Source: Acidobacteria bacterium Ga0077551 (GTDB taxonomy: Bacteria; Pseudomonadota; Alphaproteobacteria; Caulobacterales; Hyphomonadaceae). From it: a stretch of DNA of 64,000 nt. Every line of letters begins with the position of its first letter. Position 1 is the first letter of the stretch. Of this stretch, positions 9,737 through 18,474 are shown one piece after another. Under the pieces are notes generated by a model. The model saw nothing but the letters and a program-made list of their open reading frames with translations, ran no database searches and had not been told where the DNA came from. The translations under genes and the position numbers were made by a program. Location of the stretch: NCBI GenBank assembly GCA_001464545.1, contig LNFC01000022.1, positions 124,001 through 188,000 on the forward strand. The letters run 5' to 3'.

Positions 9737-11656
9737 ATGACAGACGCTTCCTCCGTGCGCCCTTCGGGCCGGGACGACCTTGCACGTCACCAGGCCTCTC
9801 AGAATTTTGAGATGGCCCAGCATGGTGGCGGGTGGATGGTAGCTGCCGCTTTTGCGGTGGCGGCGCTCTGGAGTCTCGGTGTCCTCCTCGGATTTTTCGG
9901 CCTTGGCGGCATGGCGCTGGCAGAGCAGATTTCCCCGATGCTGCTCATCGCCGGCGGCATCGCCGCGTTCATTCCCGCCTTCCTGATCATCATGGCGGGC
10001 TTCATGGGCCGCTCGACCCGGCGCGCCGCCGCCGCCAATGCGCTGGTGCTGGAAGCGACCTCGCGCCTGATGATGCCGGCGCGGGAAGCCGGCACCGAAG
10101 GCATCGCCTTTGCCGAGCAGATGAAACAGGCCGCTGCCGAAGTCGACCTCGCCATGGCGCAAGCGCTGACGGCAATGAAAGCAATGGCCGGCGAAATCGG
10201 CGACGAGCGTCAGCGGCTGGAATCGGTTTCCTACGCGACGTCCGACAATGCGCGTGATCTTGCGACCCGGCTGGCCGCGGAGCGTCAGGCGCTTGAGGCG
10301 CTGGCCCGCGAGTTGCGCAGCCAGATCAGCACGATGAGCGAAGCGATCCCGCGCCAGGCCCAGATGATGATCTCTGCCGCGCGCCAGGCGAGTGACGAGG
10401 TTGGCCGCGCCGACAGCGCGCTGGAGAACCGGCTCGGATCGATGTCGCGCGCCGGCGAAGATCTCTCCCGCCGGCTGGAGTCCCTCGACGGCCTCGCCCG
10501 CGAAGCGGCGACGCGCACCGAATCGCTGACCTTCTCGATCACCCGGATCGAGGACAAGCTTGAACATTCCCGCCGCACCGTGGACGCCGCCGTGCGGGCG
10601 AGCGAAGTCGCCGCTGCTGCTGCGGCGACGACCGGCGACGCGCTGAAAGGCGCTGTCGCCTCCGCGCTCGATGGCGCGCGTCAGGCGAATGCCGAAATCA
10701 ATTCCGCCACCCGCGGCGCGGCTGAAGAAGCGGCCCGCGCTCTGGCCCGCCTGCGCGAAGCGGGCGAGCAGGCGGCCTACGCGCTGCGCACCGCGAGCTA
10801 CGCCGCGCGGATCGAAGGCGAGAACCTCGAGCGCCGCACCGGTATTGCCGCGCCCGAACCCGCGCCGTCGCTGGCGCCGCCGCCGCTGCGCCAGAGCCTC
10901 TCGGCGCCGCAAGCCTCCTACGCCAATGGTCAGGGTACGAACGGTCATGCGCCGAACGGCAACGGCCATGCCAACGGTAACGGAAATGGGCACGCGCCGT
11001 CCTATTCGAACGGCAATGGCCGGCTGTCCGCCAGCCGGGCTTCAATGGACGATGACCTGTTCGATGCCAGCGCCGACGCCGTGATCGCGGCGAGCGCAGT
11101 CACGCCGACCCCGAGTGCGCCGCTGGTGCTTGGCCGCGATGTGACCTCGCGCGAAGGCGAGCCGCTGATGCTGCGCCGCCGCCACGAAGATGAGCAGGCA
11201 CCGCCGCCGGAATTGCCGCGCCGCCGCGCCAGCGACCAGCTGACGGGCCCGTCCTCCAACGGGTCAGCGCTGCGTGACATCATCTCGGATATTTCGCGCG
11301 AGGAATCCGGCGCGCCGGATGACCGCGAGCAGCTCGCCGAATCGCTGGTCTCGCGGCTCCAGTCCTCGGGCATTCCGCTGGGCGACGTATTCCGTCCGCG
11401 CTCGAAAAAGCGCATCGCCGCGGCGAATACGAAGGGCAATGGCCCGCGCCGCGAAGCGATCCGCGAACAGGCCGGCAAGGAAGTCGAGCGTGTTTCGCAC
11501 CGCCTGCGCGGCGATGCCAAGCTGATGGACATGGCCCGCCAGTTCGCCTTGCTCGAACAGGCCGACGCGCTGGCTGCTCTGGAGCAGACCCAGAGCACAA
11601 GCCGCAATGCCAGTGCCCGCCTCGCGGCTTTCCTGCTGGTCGACGCCGCGCTTTAG
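9737..11656 (+). CDS. Membrane-anchored coiled-coil protein, TipN-like polarity factor candidate
   Basis: The product has about 639 residues. Two closely spaced transmembrane helices lie near the N-terminus (VAAAFAVAALWSLGVLLGF and LLIAGGIAAFIPAFLIIMAG). A long Ala/Glu/Arg-rich region with heptad character covers about 95-370 and is probably coiled coil. A low-complexity Asn/Gly/His tract (nt about 10920-11025) leads into a disordered acidic part and a conserved-looking C-terminal segment (LVSRLQSSGIPLGDVF to the end). This architecture, two N-terminal membrane helices plus a long coiled coil, matches Caulobacter TipN, which marks the new pole, but that assignment is inference. The ATG (MTDASSVRPS) or the GTG six bases upstream is the likely start; AAGGCGAG lies before them. 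Confidence 0.65.
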   Translation: MTDASSVRPSGRDDLARHQASQNFEMAQHGGGWMVAAAFAVAALWSLGVLLGFFGLGGMALAEQISPMLLIAGGIAAFIPAFLIIMAGFMGRSTRRAAAANALVLEATSRLMMPAREAGTEGIAFAEQMKQAAAEVDLAMAQALTAMKAMAGEIGDERQRLESVSYATSDNARDLATRLAAERQALEALARELRSQISTMSEAIPRQAQMMISAARQASDEVGRADSALENRLGSMSRAGEDLSRRLESLDGLAREAATRTESLTFSITRIEDKLEHSRRTVDAAVRASEVAAAAAATTGDALKGAVASALDGARQANAEINSATRGAAEEAARALARLREAGEQAAYALRTASYAARIEGENLERRTGIAAPEPAPSLAPPPLRQSLSAPQASYANGQGTNGHAPNGNGHANGNGNGHAPSYSNGNGRLSASRASMDDDLFDASADAVIAASAVTPTPSAPLVLGRDVTSREGEPLMLRRRHEDEQAPPPELPRRRASDQLTGPSSNGSALRDIISDISREESGAPDDREQLAESLVSRLQSSGIPLGDVFRPRSKKRIAAANTKGNGPRREAIREQAGKEVERVSHRLRGDAKLMDMARQFALLEQADALAALEQTQSTSRNASARLAAFLLVDAAL

Positions 11657-12205
11657 GTTTTGCGGCAGTTTTGGCGGGTTCGCGGCGAAATTCCGTGGGC
11701 GGACGTGTTGCAGAAGAACCGGGGCCGTGGTCTCCAGGCGCTTGATCCGGCTGTATTTTGTTTTCCGGACGGGGCGTTTCCTGTAGGCGCAAGTTCCGTC
11801 TCCGCCTCGTTCAAACGGCCTCAGCCTGTCGCATCCTGTGCTTATTGGATGTCGTTTCTCACTTATCCGTTCTCATTCATTCTCATTTTTTATCACTCAG
11901 TATCGATTTGTTTCGCATCCCGGCTTTGACGCAGGCGGGGCGGGACGTGATGGCGTGACCGGATGAGGCGGCGAGGATAACTCCGCTGAGGACCCTACCG
12001 GATTGGGGGCGCTGAAAAACTTCAGTTGGTCGTTATCCCGGTTTCGCCGCGGGCGCAGACCGGGCCCCAGGACTCTTTGCGAAACAAGGAAGTCTGGGGC
12101 CCGGACATTTGCTGCGCAAATTCCGGGATGACGACACGATAGAGAGCGTTCGCGGGCGCGGACGTCGGCACAAGTCAGGATTTGCGCCGCAGGTTTTCGG
12201 GCGCG
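11657..12205. other. Non-coding stretch between TipN-like gene and LysR gene
   Basis: About 550 bases without a gene I can support. The middle part (11860-11930) is unusually AT-rich for this genome, with repeated TCTCATT-type tracts. The right part contains a palindromic repeat listed separately. The open frames here lack plausible ribosome-binding sites and family-like composition. Confidence 0.6.
12031..12133. repeat. Nested palindromic intergenic repeat
   Basis: Two inverted repeats are nested. The inner stem pairs CGGGCCCCAGGACT with AGTCTGGGGCCCG (12061-12103). The outer ends CGTTATCCCGG and CCGGGATGACG are also inverted copies with one mismatch. Intergenic elements with CGTCATCCCGG ends and internal stems are dispersed repeats in many alphaproteobacterial genomes; only one copy is present in this window, so dispersal cannot be shown here. 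Confidence 0.6.
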
Positions 12206-13138
12206 TCAGACGCCGATGATCTCGCTGTCAGACGCCTCGTCCTTGATCCACTTGATGAAGGCGCGCACGTCGGGGGAGAGGTGGCGGCCTTTCGGCCAGA
12301 CGAGCCAGTAGCCGAAATCGATCGGGATCGAGCCGTTGGCGAAGGGGGCCGCGAGGCGGCCGGCGGCGATGTCGTTGGCGGCGATGGCTTGCTTGGCGAG
12401 GGCGACGCCCCGGCCTGCGGCGGCGGATTCGATGACGAGGATGCCCTGGTTGAAGCGCGGGCCCTTGCTGCCATCGACGCCGGTCACGCCGTGGGCGCGC
12501 AACCAGCTCGCCCAGTCCGGGCAGGAGGGGTCGTTCTCGGAGCTTTCGTCATGCAGCAGCGTGTGGTGCTTCAGGTCTTCCGGTTTGCGGATCGCATCCG
12601 GGCCTTCCAGGAGGCGCGGCGAGCAGACCGGCAGCACGGTCTCGTCCAGCAGCTTCTCGGATTTCAGGCCTTCGTAACTGCCGCGGCCATAGCGGATCGC
12701 GAGGTCGGCGTCGGCGGTGTTGAAATCGGTCAGCGACATGTCGGCCGAGATCCAGGCCTCGGTGCCTTCATTGGTGCGGTGGAATTTCTCGAGCCGAGGG
12801 GCGAGCCACTTGGCGGCAAAGGACGGCGCGCAGGAGACCATCACGCGGCCCTTGCGGGCCGGAGCCTGCATGATGCGGCCGGCCTCGGAAATCCGGTCAA
12901 ATGCTTCGCGCACGAGGGGGAGGGAGGCCTGCGCGGCGTCGGTCAGCAGGACGGAACGGCCCGTACGCTTGAACAGCGGGGTGCCCGCGAAGTCCTCCAG
13001 CTGCCTGATCTGCTGCGAAATCGCGCCCGGTGTGACGTTCAGCTCCTCGGCGGCCTGGGTGAACGAGAGGCGGCGTGCGGCGGCTTCGAAAGCGCGCAGG
13101 GCGTTCAGGGGCGGGAGGCGGTCGGCGGGATCGGACAT
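12206..13138 (-). CDS. LysR-family transcriptional regulator (GcvA-like)
   Basis: A typical 310-residue LysR protein. The N-terminal winged helix-turn-helix is PPLNALRAFEAAARRLSFTQAAEELNVTPGAISQQIRQLE, given here in outline, with TPLFKRTGRSVLLT ending the DNA-binding part. A two-lobed effector domain follows. The wording of the helix-turn-helix and the segment WASWLRAHGV resemble the GcvA subgroup. It is divergent from the cysG-to-cysH sulfate assimilation operon, with about 110 bases between the start codons, so it may regulate that operon, itself, or both. The effector cannot be predicted. Confidence 0.92.
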   Translation of the reverse strand: MSDPADRLPPLNALRAFEAAARRLSFTQAAEELNVTPGAISQQIRQLEDFAGTPLFKRTGRSVLLTDAAQASLPLVREAFDRISEAGRIMQAPARKGRVMVSCAPSFAAKWLAPRLEKFHRTNEGTEAWISADMSLTDFNTADADLAIRYGRGSYEGLKSEKLLDETVLPVCSPRLLEGPDAIRKPEDLKHHTLLHDESSENDPSCPDWASWLRAHGVTGVDGSKGPRFNQGILVIESAAAGRGVALAKQAIAANDIAAGRLAAPFANGSIPIDFGYWLVWPKGRHLSPDVRAFIKWIKDEASDSEIIGV

Positions 13139-13247
13139 GGATAGTTTCTCTAAAAGATAGACTTAGGGGTTGCCCGTTGTTGCAGGCTCGTCAAGCGCGA
13201 TCTGGGCATGTATCCCTCCAGTCCTGCTAAACGAGAGAGTTGCGGCC

Positions 13248-14681
13248 ATGCGCCAGTTCCCAGCCTTTTTCAATCTCGAGGGCGCCCGCATCGCGGTGTT
13301 CGGGGACGGCGACGAGGCGGCGCGCAAGCTGCGCCTGCTGGTGTCCTCTCCGGCTGAGCTGGTGCTGGTCGGCGGGTTTTCTGACGCGGCGCTGGCGGCC
13401 GAGTTCGAGGGCCGTGTGACGGTGGTCAGCCGCGCCATGCGCGAGACGGCGCTGGACGGCGCCCGCCTGGCGATCATCGCCGAGGGGGACGAGACGCATC
13501 GTTCCGAAGCGCTGGCCGCGGTCCGGGCCCGCAACATTCCGGTCAACGTGGTCGACTTTCCCGAAGACTGCGACTTCACCGTGCCGTCGATCCTCGACCG
13601 GGACGAAATCGTCGCCGCGATCGGTTCGGGCGGCGCCGCCCCCGTGCTGGCGAAAGCCGTGCGCGCGAAGCTTGAGGCCTTGCTGCCGGCCCGGATCGGG
13701 GAGCTGGCCGCACTGGCGCGGCGCCTGCGTCCCTTTGTTTCCGAAGCCGTGCCGGACAAGACCGCGCGCCGCCGGTTCTGGGAGCGCGCGCTGACAGGGC
13801 CGGCCGCCGAAGCCGCCTATGCGGGCGATCTGGAAAAAGCTGAAGCGCTTCTGAAATCTGCGGCACTCGCGACAGGCCGCGCGGCGGGCGTCGTGCACAT
13901 CGTCGGGGCCGGGCCGGGCGATCCGGAACTGCTGACGCTGAAAGCGCTCCGTGTGCTGCAGGAAGCGGACGTTGTCTATTATGACCGGCTGGTCAGCCCA
14001 GAAATCCTCGGGCTCATCCGGCGCGACGCGGCGCGCGTGCCGGTCGGCAAGTCGAAGGGCGATCATTCGGTGCCGCAGCCGGAAATTCATCACCGGCTCG
14101 TCGCGTCGGCGCGCGAGGGCCTGCGCGTCGTGCGGCTGAAAGGCGGCGACCCCTTCATTTTCGGACGCGGCGGCGAAGAGCTGGAAGCGGTGCGCGCCGA
14201 AGGCGTGGCGGTGCATGTGGTGCCCGGCATATCGTCCGCCCTCGGATGTGCCGCCTCGGCCGGCATTCCGCTGACCCACCGCGACCATGCGCAGACGCTG
14301 ACCTTCGTCACCGGCCATGCGAAGGCTGGCGGCGTGCCGGATCTCGACTGGGCGGCGCTGGCGAGACCGGCGCAGACCGTGGTCGTGTTCATGGGCGTCG
14401 ATACCGCGCCGATCATTGCCGAGCGGCTGATTGCGGCGGGCCGCGACGGGCGCACGCCGATTGCCGTGATCGAGAATGGCACGCGGCCGGAAGAGGTGCG
14501 CGTCTATGGCGAGCTGTCCGAGCTGCCCTTCCTGATCGAGGAAGAGGGGATTACCGGGCCGGCGCTGCTGATCATCGGCGAAGTGGCCGGCATCCCGCTG
14601 ACCGGGATACAGATCGGCCAGTTCCTGCCGCCGGAATTTGCGGGGCCGGCGCGGCATGACGCCCTGGCCTTCGAGGAGTAA
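13248..14681 (+). CDS. cysG: Siroheme synthase (multifunctional CysG)
   Basis: A 477-residue fusion enzyme that makes siroheme, the cofactor of sulfite reductase, from uroporphyrinogen III. The N-terminal precorrin-2 dehydrogenase/ferrochelatase module begins FPAFFNLEGARIAVFGDG. The C-terminal SAM-dependent uroporphyrinogen methyltransferase shows HIVGAGPGDPELLTLKA, VVYYDRLVS, RLKGGDPFIFGRGGEE and PGISSALGCAASAGIPLTHRD. Where Salmonella CysG has a phosphoserine in its SSGGTSPVL motif, this protein reads GSGGAAPVL. The ATG chosen follows an ACGAGAGAG ribosome-binding site; the longer frame upstream has no family similarity. It is the first gene of the cysG-to-cysH operon. Confidence 0.95.
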   Translation: MRQFPAFFNLEGARIAVFGDGDEAARKLRLLVSSPAELVLVGGFSDAALAAEFEGRVTVVSRAMRETALDGARLAIIAEGDETHRSEALAAVRARNIPVNVVDFPEDCDFTVPSILDRDEIVAAIGSGGAAPVLAKAVRAKLEALLPARIGELAALARRLRPFVSEAVPDKTARRRFWERALTGPAAEAAYAGDLEKAEALLKSAALATGRAAGVVHIVGAGPGDPELLTLKALRVLQEADVVYYDRLVSPEILGLIRRDAARVPVGKSKGDHSVPQPEIHHRLVASAREGLRVVRLKGGDPFIFGRGGEELEAVRAEGVAVHVVPGISSALGCAASAGIPLTHRDHAQTLTFVTGHAKAGGVPDLDWAALARPAQTVVVFMGVDTAPIIAERLIAAGRDGRTPIAVIENGTRPEEVRVYGELSELPFLIEEEGITGPALLIIGEVAGIPLTGIQIGQFLPPEFAGPARHDALAFEE

Positions 14682-14686
14682 CCCCT

Positions 14687-14989
14687 ATGTCGTCCGTACG
14701 CCCCAAACTGAAACCCGAGACGCCGAAGGCCGTGACCGGCTGGGCGACCCCGACCGGCCTGTCGGTCTGGCTGACCGCCGATGGTGCGTGGACCGAGGAT
14801 GCCGCTGAGCTGGCTGTGTTCACCGGCGAGGAAGCCGAGGCGCGCCTCGCGGCGGCGCTGAAGCAGGAGGCCGTCGTGACCGATCCCTATTTCATGGAAG
14901 TGACCGCCGACGGCAAGATCACGGGGCGCGAGACGCTGCGCGAATCGATGCGGGCCGAGCCGGCGCTGTCCTTCGGGGGCGGCGCATGA
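14687..14989 (+). CDS. DUF2849 protein
   Basis: A 100-residue protein of the DUF2849 family, usually found between cysG and cysI in alphaproteobacteria. It has GWATPTGLSVWLTADGAW at the N-terminus and DPYFMEVTADGKITGRETLRE at the C-terminus. The biochemical role is not known; the fixed neighbourhood implies a part in sulfite reduction. It starts five bases after the cysG stop and overlaps the next gene by four bases (ATGA). Confidence 0.88.
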   Translation: MSSVRPKLKPETPKAVTGWATPTGLSVWLTADGAWTEDAAELAVFTGEEAEARLAAALKQEAVVTDPYFMEVTADGKITGRETLRESMRAEPALSFGGGA

Positions 14990-15597
14990 TCCGGATTTTC
15001 GGAGACAGTATCTCAGGCAATTGCCTGAAGGTGAAATGGGTCGCCGAGCGGCTCGGCATCGCGCATGAGTGGATCGAGATCGATATCCTGAAGGGCGAGA
15101 CGCGCACCGATGCGTTCCTTGCGCTGAACCCGTTCGGGCAGGTGCCGGTGGTGCAATTCGATGACGGGCGGACGCTGTCGCAGTCGAACGCCATCATCCT
15201 GCATTTTGCCGAAGGATCGGACCTGGTGCCGGCGGATGCGTTCGAGCGCGCCAAGATGCTGGAATGGATGTTCTGGGAACAGTATTCGCACGAGCCGACG
15301 ATTGCCGTGCGCCGGTTCCAGAAACACTACCTGAAGAAATCCGATGACGCGATCGATGCCGACCTGATGGCCAAGGGGCGCCGGGCGCTCGGGCGGATGG
15401 AGATGGCGCTGATCTCCAGTGATTTCATTGCCGGCGGGGCGGCTCTCACGCTCGCCGACATTGCGCTGCTTGCTTACACGCGGCTGTCGCATGAGGGCGG
15501 GTTCGATCTGGGTGATTTCCCCGCGGTGCATGCCTGGGTCGCGCGCTGCGAGCTTGAGCTTGGCCTGCCGCACGTGCATGAGGCCGCGCATGTATAG
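14986..15597 (+). CDS. Glutathione S-transferase embedded in the cys operon
   Basis: A GST-fold protein of 203 residues. The N-terminal thioredoxin-like domain has the active-site area SISGNCLKVKWVAERLGI and the glutathione-binding turn NPFGQVPVVQFDDG followed by LSQSNAIILHFAEG. The helical C-terminal domain contains ALTLADIALLAYTRL. It is translationally coupled on both sides: ATGA overlap with the DUF2849 gene and an 8-base overlap with cysI. A GST between these genes is not part of the usual alphaproteobacterial arrangement, so a link to glutathione-dependent sulfur chemistry is possible but unproven. Confidence 0.9.
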   Translation: MIRIFGDSISGNCLKVKWVAERLGIAHEWIEIDILKGETRTDAFLALNPFGQVPVVQFDDGRTLSQSNAIILHFAEGSDLVPADAFERAKMLEWMFWEQYSHEPTIAVRRFQKHYLKKSDDAIDADLMAKGRRALGRMEMALISSDFIAGGAALTLADIALLAYTRLSHEGGFDLGDFPAVHAWVARCELELGLPHVHEAAHV

Positions 15598-17248
15598 ATA
15601 TGACCAGTTTGATGCGCGCATCGTGCAGGAGCGCGTGGCGCAGTTTCGCGGGCAGGTGGCGCGGCGTCTGTCGGGCGAGCTGCTGGAGGACGAGTTCAAG
15701 CCGCTGCGGCTGCAGAACGGCGTGTACCTGCAGCTGCACGCCTACATGCTGCGCATCGCGATTCCATATGGCCAGCTCTCGCCGGTGCAGCTGCGGCGCC
15801 TCGCCGAGATTGCGCGCGACTATGACCGCGGCTTTGGCCACTTCACGACGCGCCAGAACATCCAGTTCAACTGGGTGGCGCTGAAGGACATTCCGGACGT
15901 GCTGGAGAAGCTCGCCGAAGTCGAGATGCATGCGATCCAGACCTCCGGCAACTGTATCCGCAATACGACCACGGATCATTTCGCGGGCGCCGCGCAGGAC
16001 GAGGTGCTCGACCCGCGCGCCTGGTGCGAGATCATCCGGCAGTGGTCGACCTTCCATCCGGAATTCGCGTTCCTGCCGCGCAAGTTCAAGATTGCGGTGA
16101 CGGCGGCCGAGCATGACCGCGCGGCGATCCGCGTCCACGATGTGGGGCTGCATATCCGCCGGAAGGACGGGCAGGTGGGCTTCGAAGTGCATGTCGGCGG
16201 CGGGCAGGGGCGCACGCCGCATATTGCGGCGCTGGTGAACCCGTTCGTGCCGGAAGCGCAGATCCTCGACTATCTCGAGGCGATCATGCGCGTCTACAAC
16301 CGCTATGGACGGCGCGACAACAAGTACAAGGCGCGCATCAAGATCCTCGTCTCGGAACTCGGCGAGGCGGAGTATATCCGCCAGGTCGAGGAAGAATTCG
16401 CGGCGCAGCGGCCGGGCGAGAAGATCGACCTGCCGGCGTCCGAAGTGGCGCGCATCCATGCCTACTTCGCACCGCCCGCTTTGGCCGCGCGGCCTGCGCT
16501 CTCGAAAACGCTGGAAGCGGCCAAGGCGGCGGACCCGGCCTTTGCGCGCTGGACGCGGGCGAACCTGCATCCGCACAAGGTGGCTGGCTATGCCTCCGTC
16601 ACGGTCAGCCTCAAGCCGCTCGGCGTGGCGCCGGGGGACGCGACGGACGCGCAGATGATGCTGGTGGCCGACCTTGGCGAAAAGTACGGGTACGGAGATA
16701 TTCGCGTCAGCCATGCGCAGAACCTGATCCTGCCGCATGTCGCGCTGGACGACCTGCCGGTGGTCTATGCGGCGCTCGATGCGGCGGGCCTCGGCGCCGC
16801 CAACGAGAGCCGGATCACCGACATGATCGTCTGCCCGGGTCTCGACTATTGCAACCTGGCCAATGCGCGCTCGATCCCCGTGGCGCTGGCCGTGCAGAAG
16901 GTATTCGCCGACCCCGCCTACGAGGAAGACATCGGCAAGCTGCACATCAACGTGTCCGGCTGCATCAATGCCTGCGGGCATCACCATGTCGGCCATATCG
17001 GCATCCTCGGCGTCGACAAGAAGGGTGAGGAATTCTACCAGATCCTGCTCGGCGGCCGCGCGGACGAGAAGGCGGCGCTGGGCGAGATCGTCGGGCCCGG
17101 CCTGAAGGCCGATGATGTGCCGGCCGCCATCCACCGCGTCGTCGAGTTCTACCGCGCGGAGCGTACGTCGCCCGCCGAGAAGTTCATCGACACGCTGGAA
17201 CGCCTCGGCCATGCGCGCTTCCAGGAGGCCCTCTATGCCGCTGGTTAA
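15590..17248 (+). CDS. cysI: Sulfite reductase hemoprotein (nitrite/sulfite reductase family)
   Basis: Siroheme and [4Fe-4S] containing reductase of 552 residues for assimilatory six-electron reduction of sulfite to sulfide. The ferredoxin-like half-domains include YGQLSPVQLRRLAEIA and HFTTRQNIQFNWV. The cluster and siroheme ligands are the cysteines in VCPGLDYCNLA and SGCINACGHHH. The start MYRYDQFDARI overlaps the GST stop; longer in-frame starts fall inside the GST gene and look unrelated. Siroheme from CysG and sulfite from CysH in the same operon favour sulfite over nitrite as substrate. No flavoprotein CysJ is present, so the electron donor is probably a ferredoxin or an unlinked protein. 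Confidence 0.94.
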   Translation: MYRYDQFDARIVQERVAQFRGQVARRLSGELLEDEFKPLRLQNGVYLQLHAYMLRIAIPYGQLSPVQLRRLAEIARDYDRGFGHFTTRQNIQFNWVALKDIPDVLEKLAEVEMHAIQTSGNCIRNTTTDHFAGAAQDEVLDPRAWCEIIRQWSTFHPEFAFLPRKFKIAVTAAEHDRAAIRVHDVGLHIRRKDGQVGFEVHVGGGQGRTPHIAALVNPFVPEAQILDYLEAIMRVYNRYGRRDNKYKARIKILVSELGEAEYIRQVEEEFAAQRPGEKIDLPASEVARIHAYFAPPALAARPALSKTLEAAKAADPAFARWTRANLHPHKVAGYASVTVSLKPLGVAPGDATDAQMMLVADLGEKYGYGDIRVSHAQNLILPHVALDDLPVVYAALDAAGLGAANESRITDMIVCPGLDYCNLANARSIPVALAVQKVFADPAYEEDIGKLHINVSGCINACGHHHVGHIGILGVDKKGEEFYQILLGGRADEKAALGEIVGPGLKADDVPAAIHRVVEFYRAERTSPAEKFIDTLERLGHARFQEALYAAG

Positions 17249-17723
17249 GGGGGGCGCCGAGATCGCCAATGACTGGACCTTCGTGCCGGACGGCGCGGCG
17301 CTGCCGGAATCGGGCCGGTTTTCCGTCTCGTTCAGCCGGTTCCTTGGCCTGAAACTGGGCCAGGAGAACGGCCCCCTGCCGGACGGGGTGCGTCTCGCTC
17401 CGGTCGATGATCCGGCCCAGCTTGAGCCTTTCCTGCCGGATCTGGCGCTGATCGAGGTCGATTTCCCGCGCTACACCGACGGGCGCGGCTTTAGCCAGGC
17501 GCAGCTGCTTCGTCGCCGCTACGGCTATTCCGGGGAAATCCGGGCGGTCGGCCATGTCCTGCGCGATCAGATATTCTACATGCACCGTTCAGGCTTCACT
17601 GCTTACGAAACCCGCCGCGCCACCGTATCTGAGGTACTGGAAGCGCTTGCCGAGTTCACTGAGGCCTACCAGCCTGCAGCCGACGGCCCGGGAGCCGCCT
17701 TCCGAAAGAGAACCGGAGCCTGA
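17235..17723 (+). CDS. DUF934 protein of the sulfite reductase operon
   Basis: A 162-residue member of the DUF934 family, almost always placed beside alphaproteobacterial and betaproteobacterial cysI. Recognisable segments are ALIEVDFPRYTDGRGFSQA, LLRRRYGYSGEIRAVGHVL and RDQIFYMHRSGFTAYE. It is thought to support sulfite reductase, possibly in electron transfer or assembly, but this is not established. The start (MPLVKGGAEI) overlaps the end of cysI by 14 bases and cysH begins five bases after its stop, so the three are one operon. Confidence 0.9.
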   Translation: MPLVKGGAEIANDWTFVPDGAALPESGRFSVSFSRFLGLKLGQENGPLPDGVRLAPVDDPAQLEPFLPDLALIEVDFPRYTDGRGFSQAQLLRRRYGYSGEIRAVGHVLRDQIFYMHRSGFTAYETRRATVSEVLEALAEFTEAYQPAADGPGAAFRKRTGA

Positions 17724-17728
17724 GGCGC

Positions 17729-18472
17729 ATGCCCTTCGATACCCTGATTGAAAGCCCGGCGACCGATCCTGCGGTCCGGCTTGCGCGCCTCAACGGCGAG
17801 CTGCGTCAGGCCTCGGCGCAGACCATCCTGCGCGCCGCCATCGTGCGCGAATGGGTGGGCGACCTGACCTATGTGTCGAGCTTCGGCGCCGAGAGCGCCG
17901 TGATGCTGGCGCTGATCGCCGATGTCGATCCAGCGCTGCCGATCCAGTTCATTGATACCGGCATGCACTTTCCGCAGACGCTGGACTACCGCGACGAGCT
18001 GATCGAGAAGCTCGGCCTGACCGGTGTGCGCACGCTTGTCCCGAACGAGGGCGAGCGCCGGGTCGAAGATCCCAAATCTATGCTCTGGAAATCCAATCCG
18101 GATGCGTGTTGCGACCTGCGCAAGGTGCGCCCGCTGGAACCTGCCCTGAACGGCTATTCGGCCTGGATCACTGGCCGCAAACGCTTCCATGGCGGCGCCC
18201 GCATGAGCCTGCCGGTGTTCGAGTATGCGGCGGGGCGCTACAAGGTGAACCCGCTGGCCGGCTGGACGCCGGAAGACGTCGAGCTGTTCATCGAGCAGCG
18301 TAACCTGCCGGCCCATCCGCTGGTGGCGCAGGGCTATCCTTCGATTGGCTGCTGGCCGTGCACGCAGCCGGCGGACGATCCGAACAACCCGCGCGCCGGC
18401 CGCTGGGCTGGCCAGGACAAGACCGAGTGCGGCTTGCACGTCGAGCGCAACGAGCGCCCGCGGGTTTTCTGA
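17729..18472 (+). CDS. cysH: Adenylyl-sulfate (APS) reductase, iron-sulfur type
   Basis: Thioredoxin- or glutathione-dependent reductase producing sulfite from activated sulfate. The PAPS-reductase fold is shown by YVSSFGAESAVMLALIADV and the binding segment FIDTGMHFPQTLDYRDEL. Two cysteine pairs, DACCDLRK and GCWPCTQP, are the [4Fe-4S] ligands that mark APS rather than PAPS specificity. The C-terminal ECGLH carries the catalytic cysteine. The length of 247 residues is normal. It is the last gene of the cysG operon and ends three bases before the convergent RNA methyltransferase stop. Confidence 0.94.
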   Translation: MPFDTLIESPATDPAVRLARLNGELRQASAQTILRAAIVREWVGDLTYVSSFGAESAVMLALIADVDPALPIQFIDTGMHFPQTLDYRDELIEKLGLTGVRTLVPNEGERRVEDPKSMLWKSNPDACCDLRKVRPLEPALNGYSAWITGRKRFHGGARMSLPVFEYAAGRYKVNPLAGWTPEDVELFIEQRNLPAHPLVAQGYPSIGCWPCTQPADDPNNPRAGRWAGQDKTECGLHVERNERPRVF

Positions 18473-18474
18473 GT

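Noticed and set aside
11660..11929. 89-residue ORF after the TipN-like gene
   Set aside because: No ribosome-binding site, crosses an AT-rich non-coding stretch, and the sequence is low in charged residues with no family resemblance.
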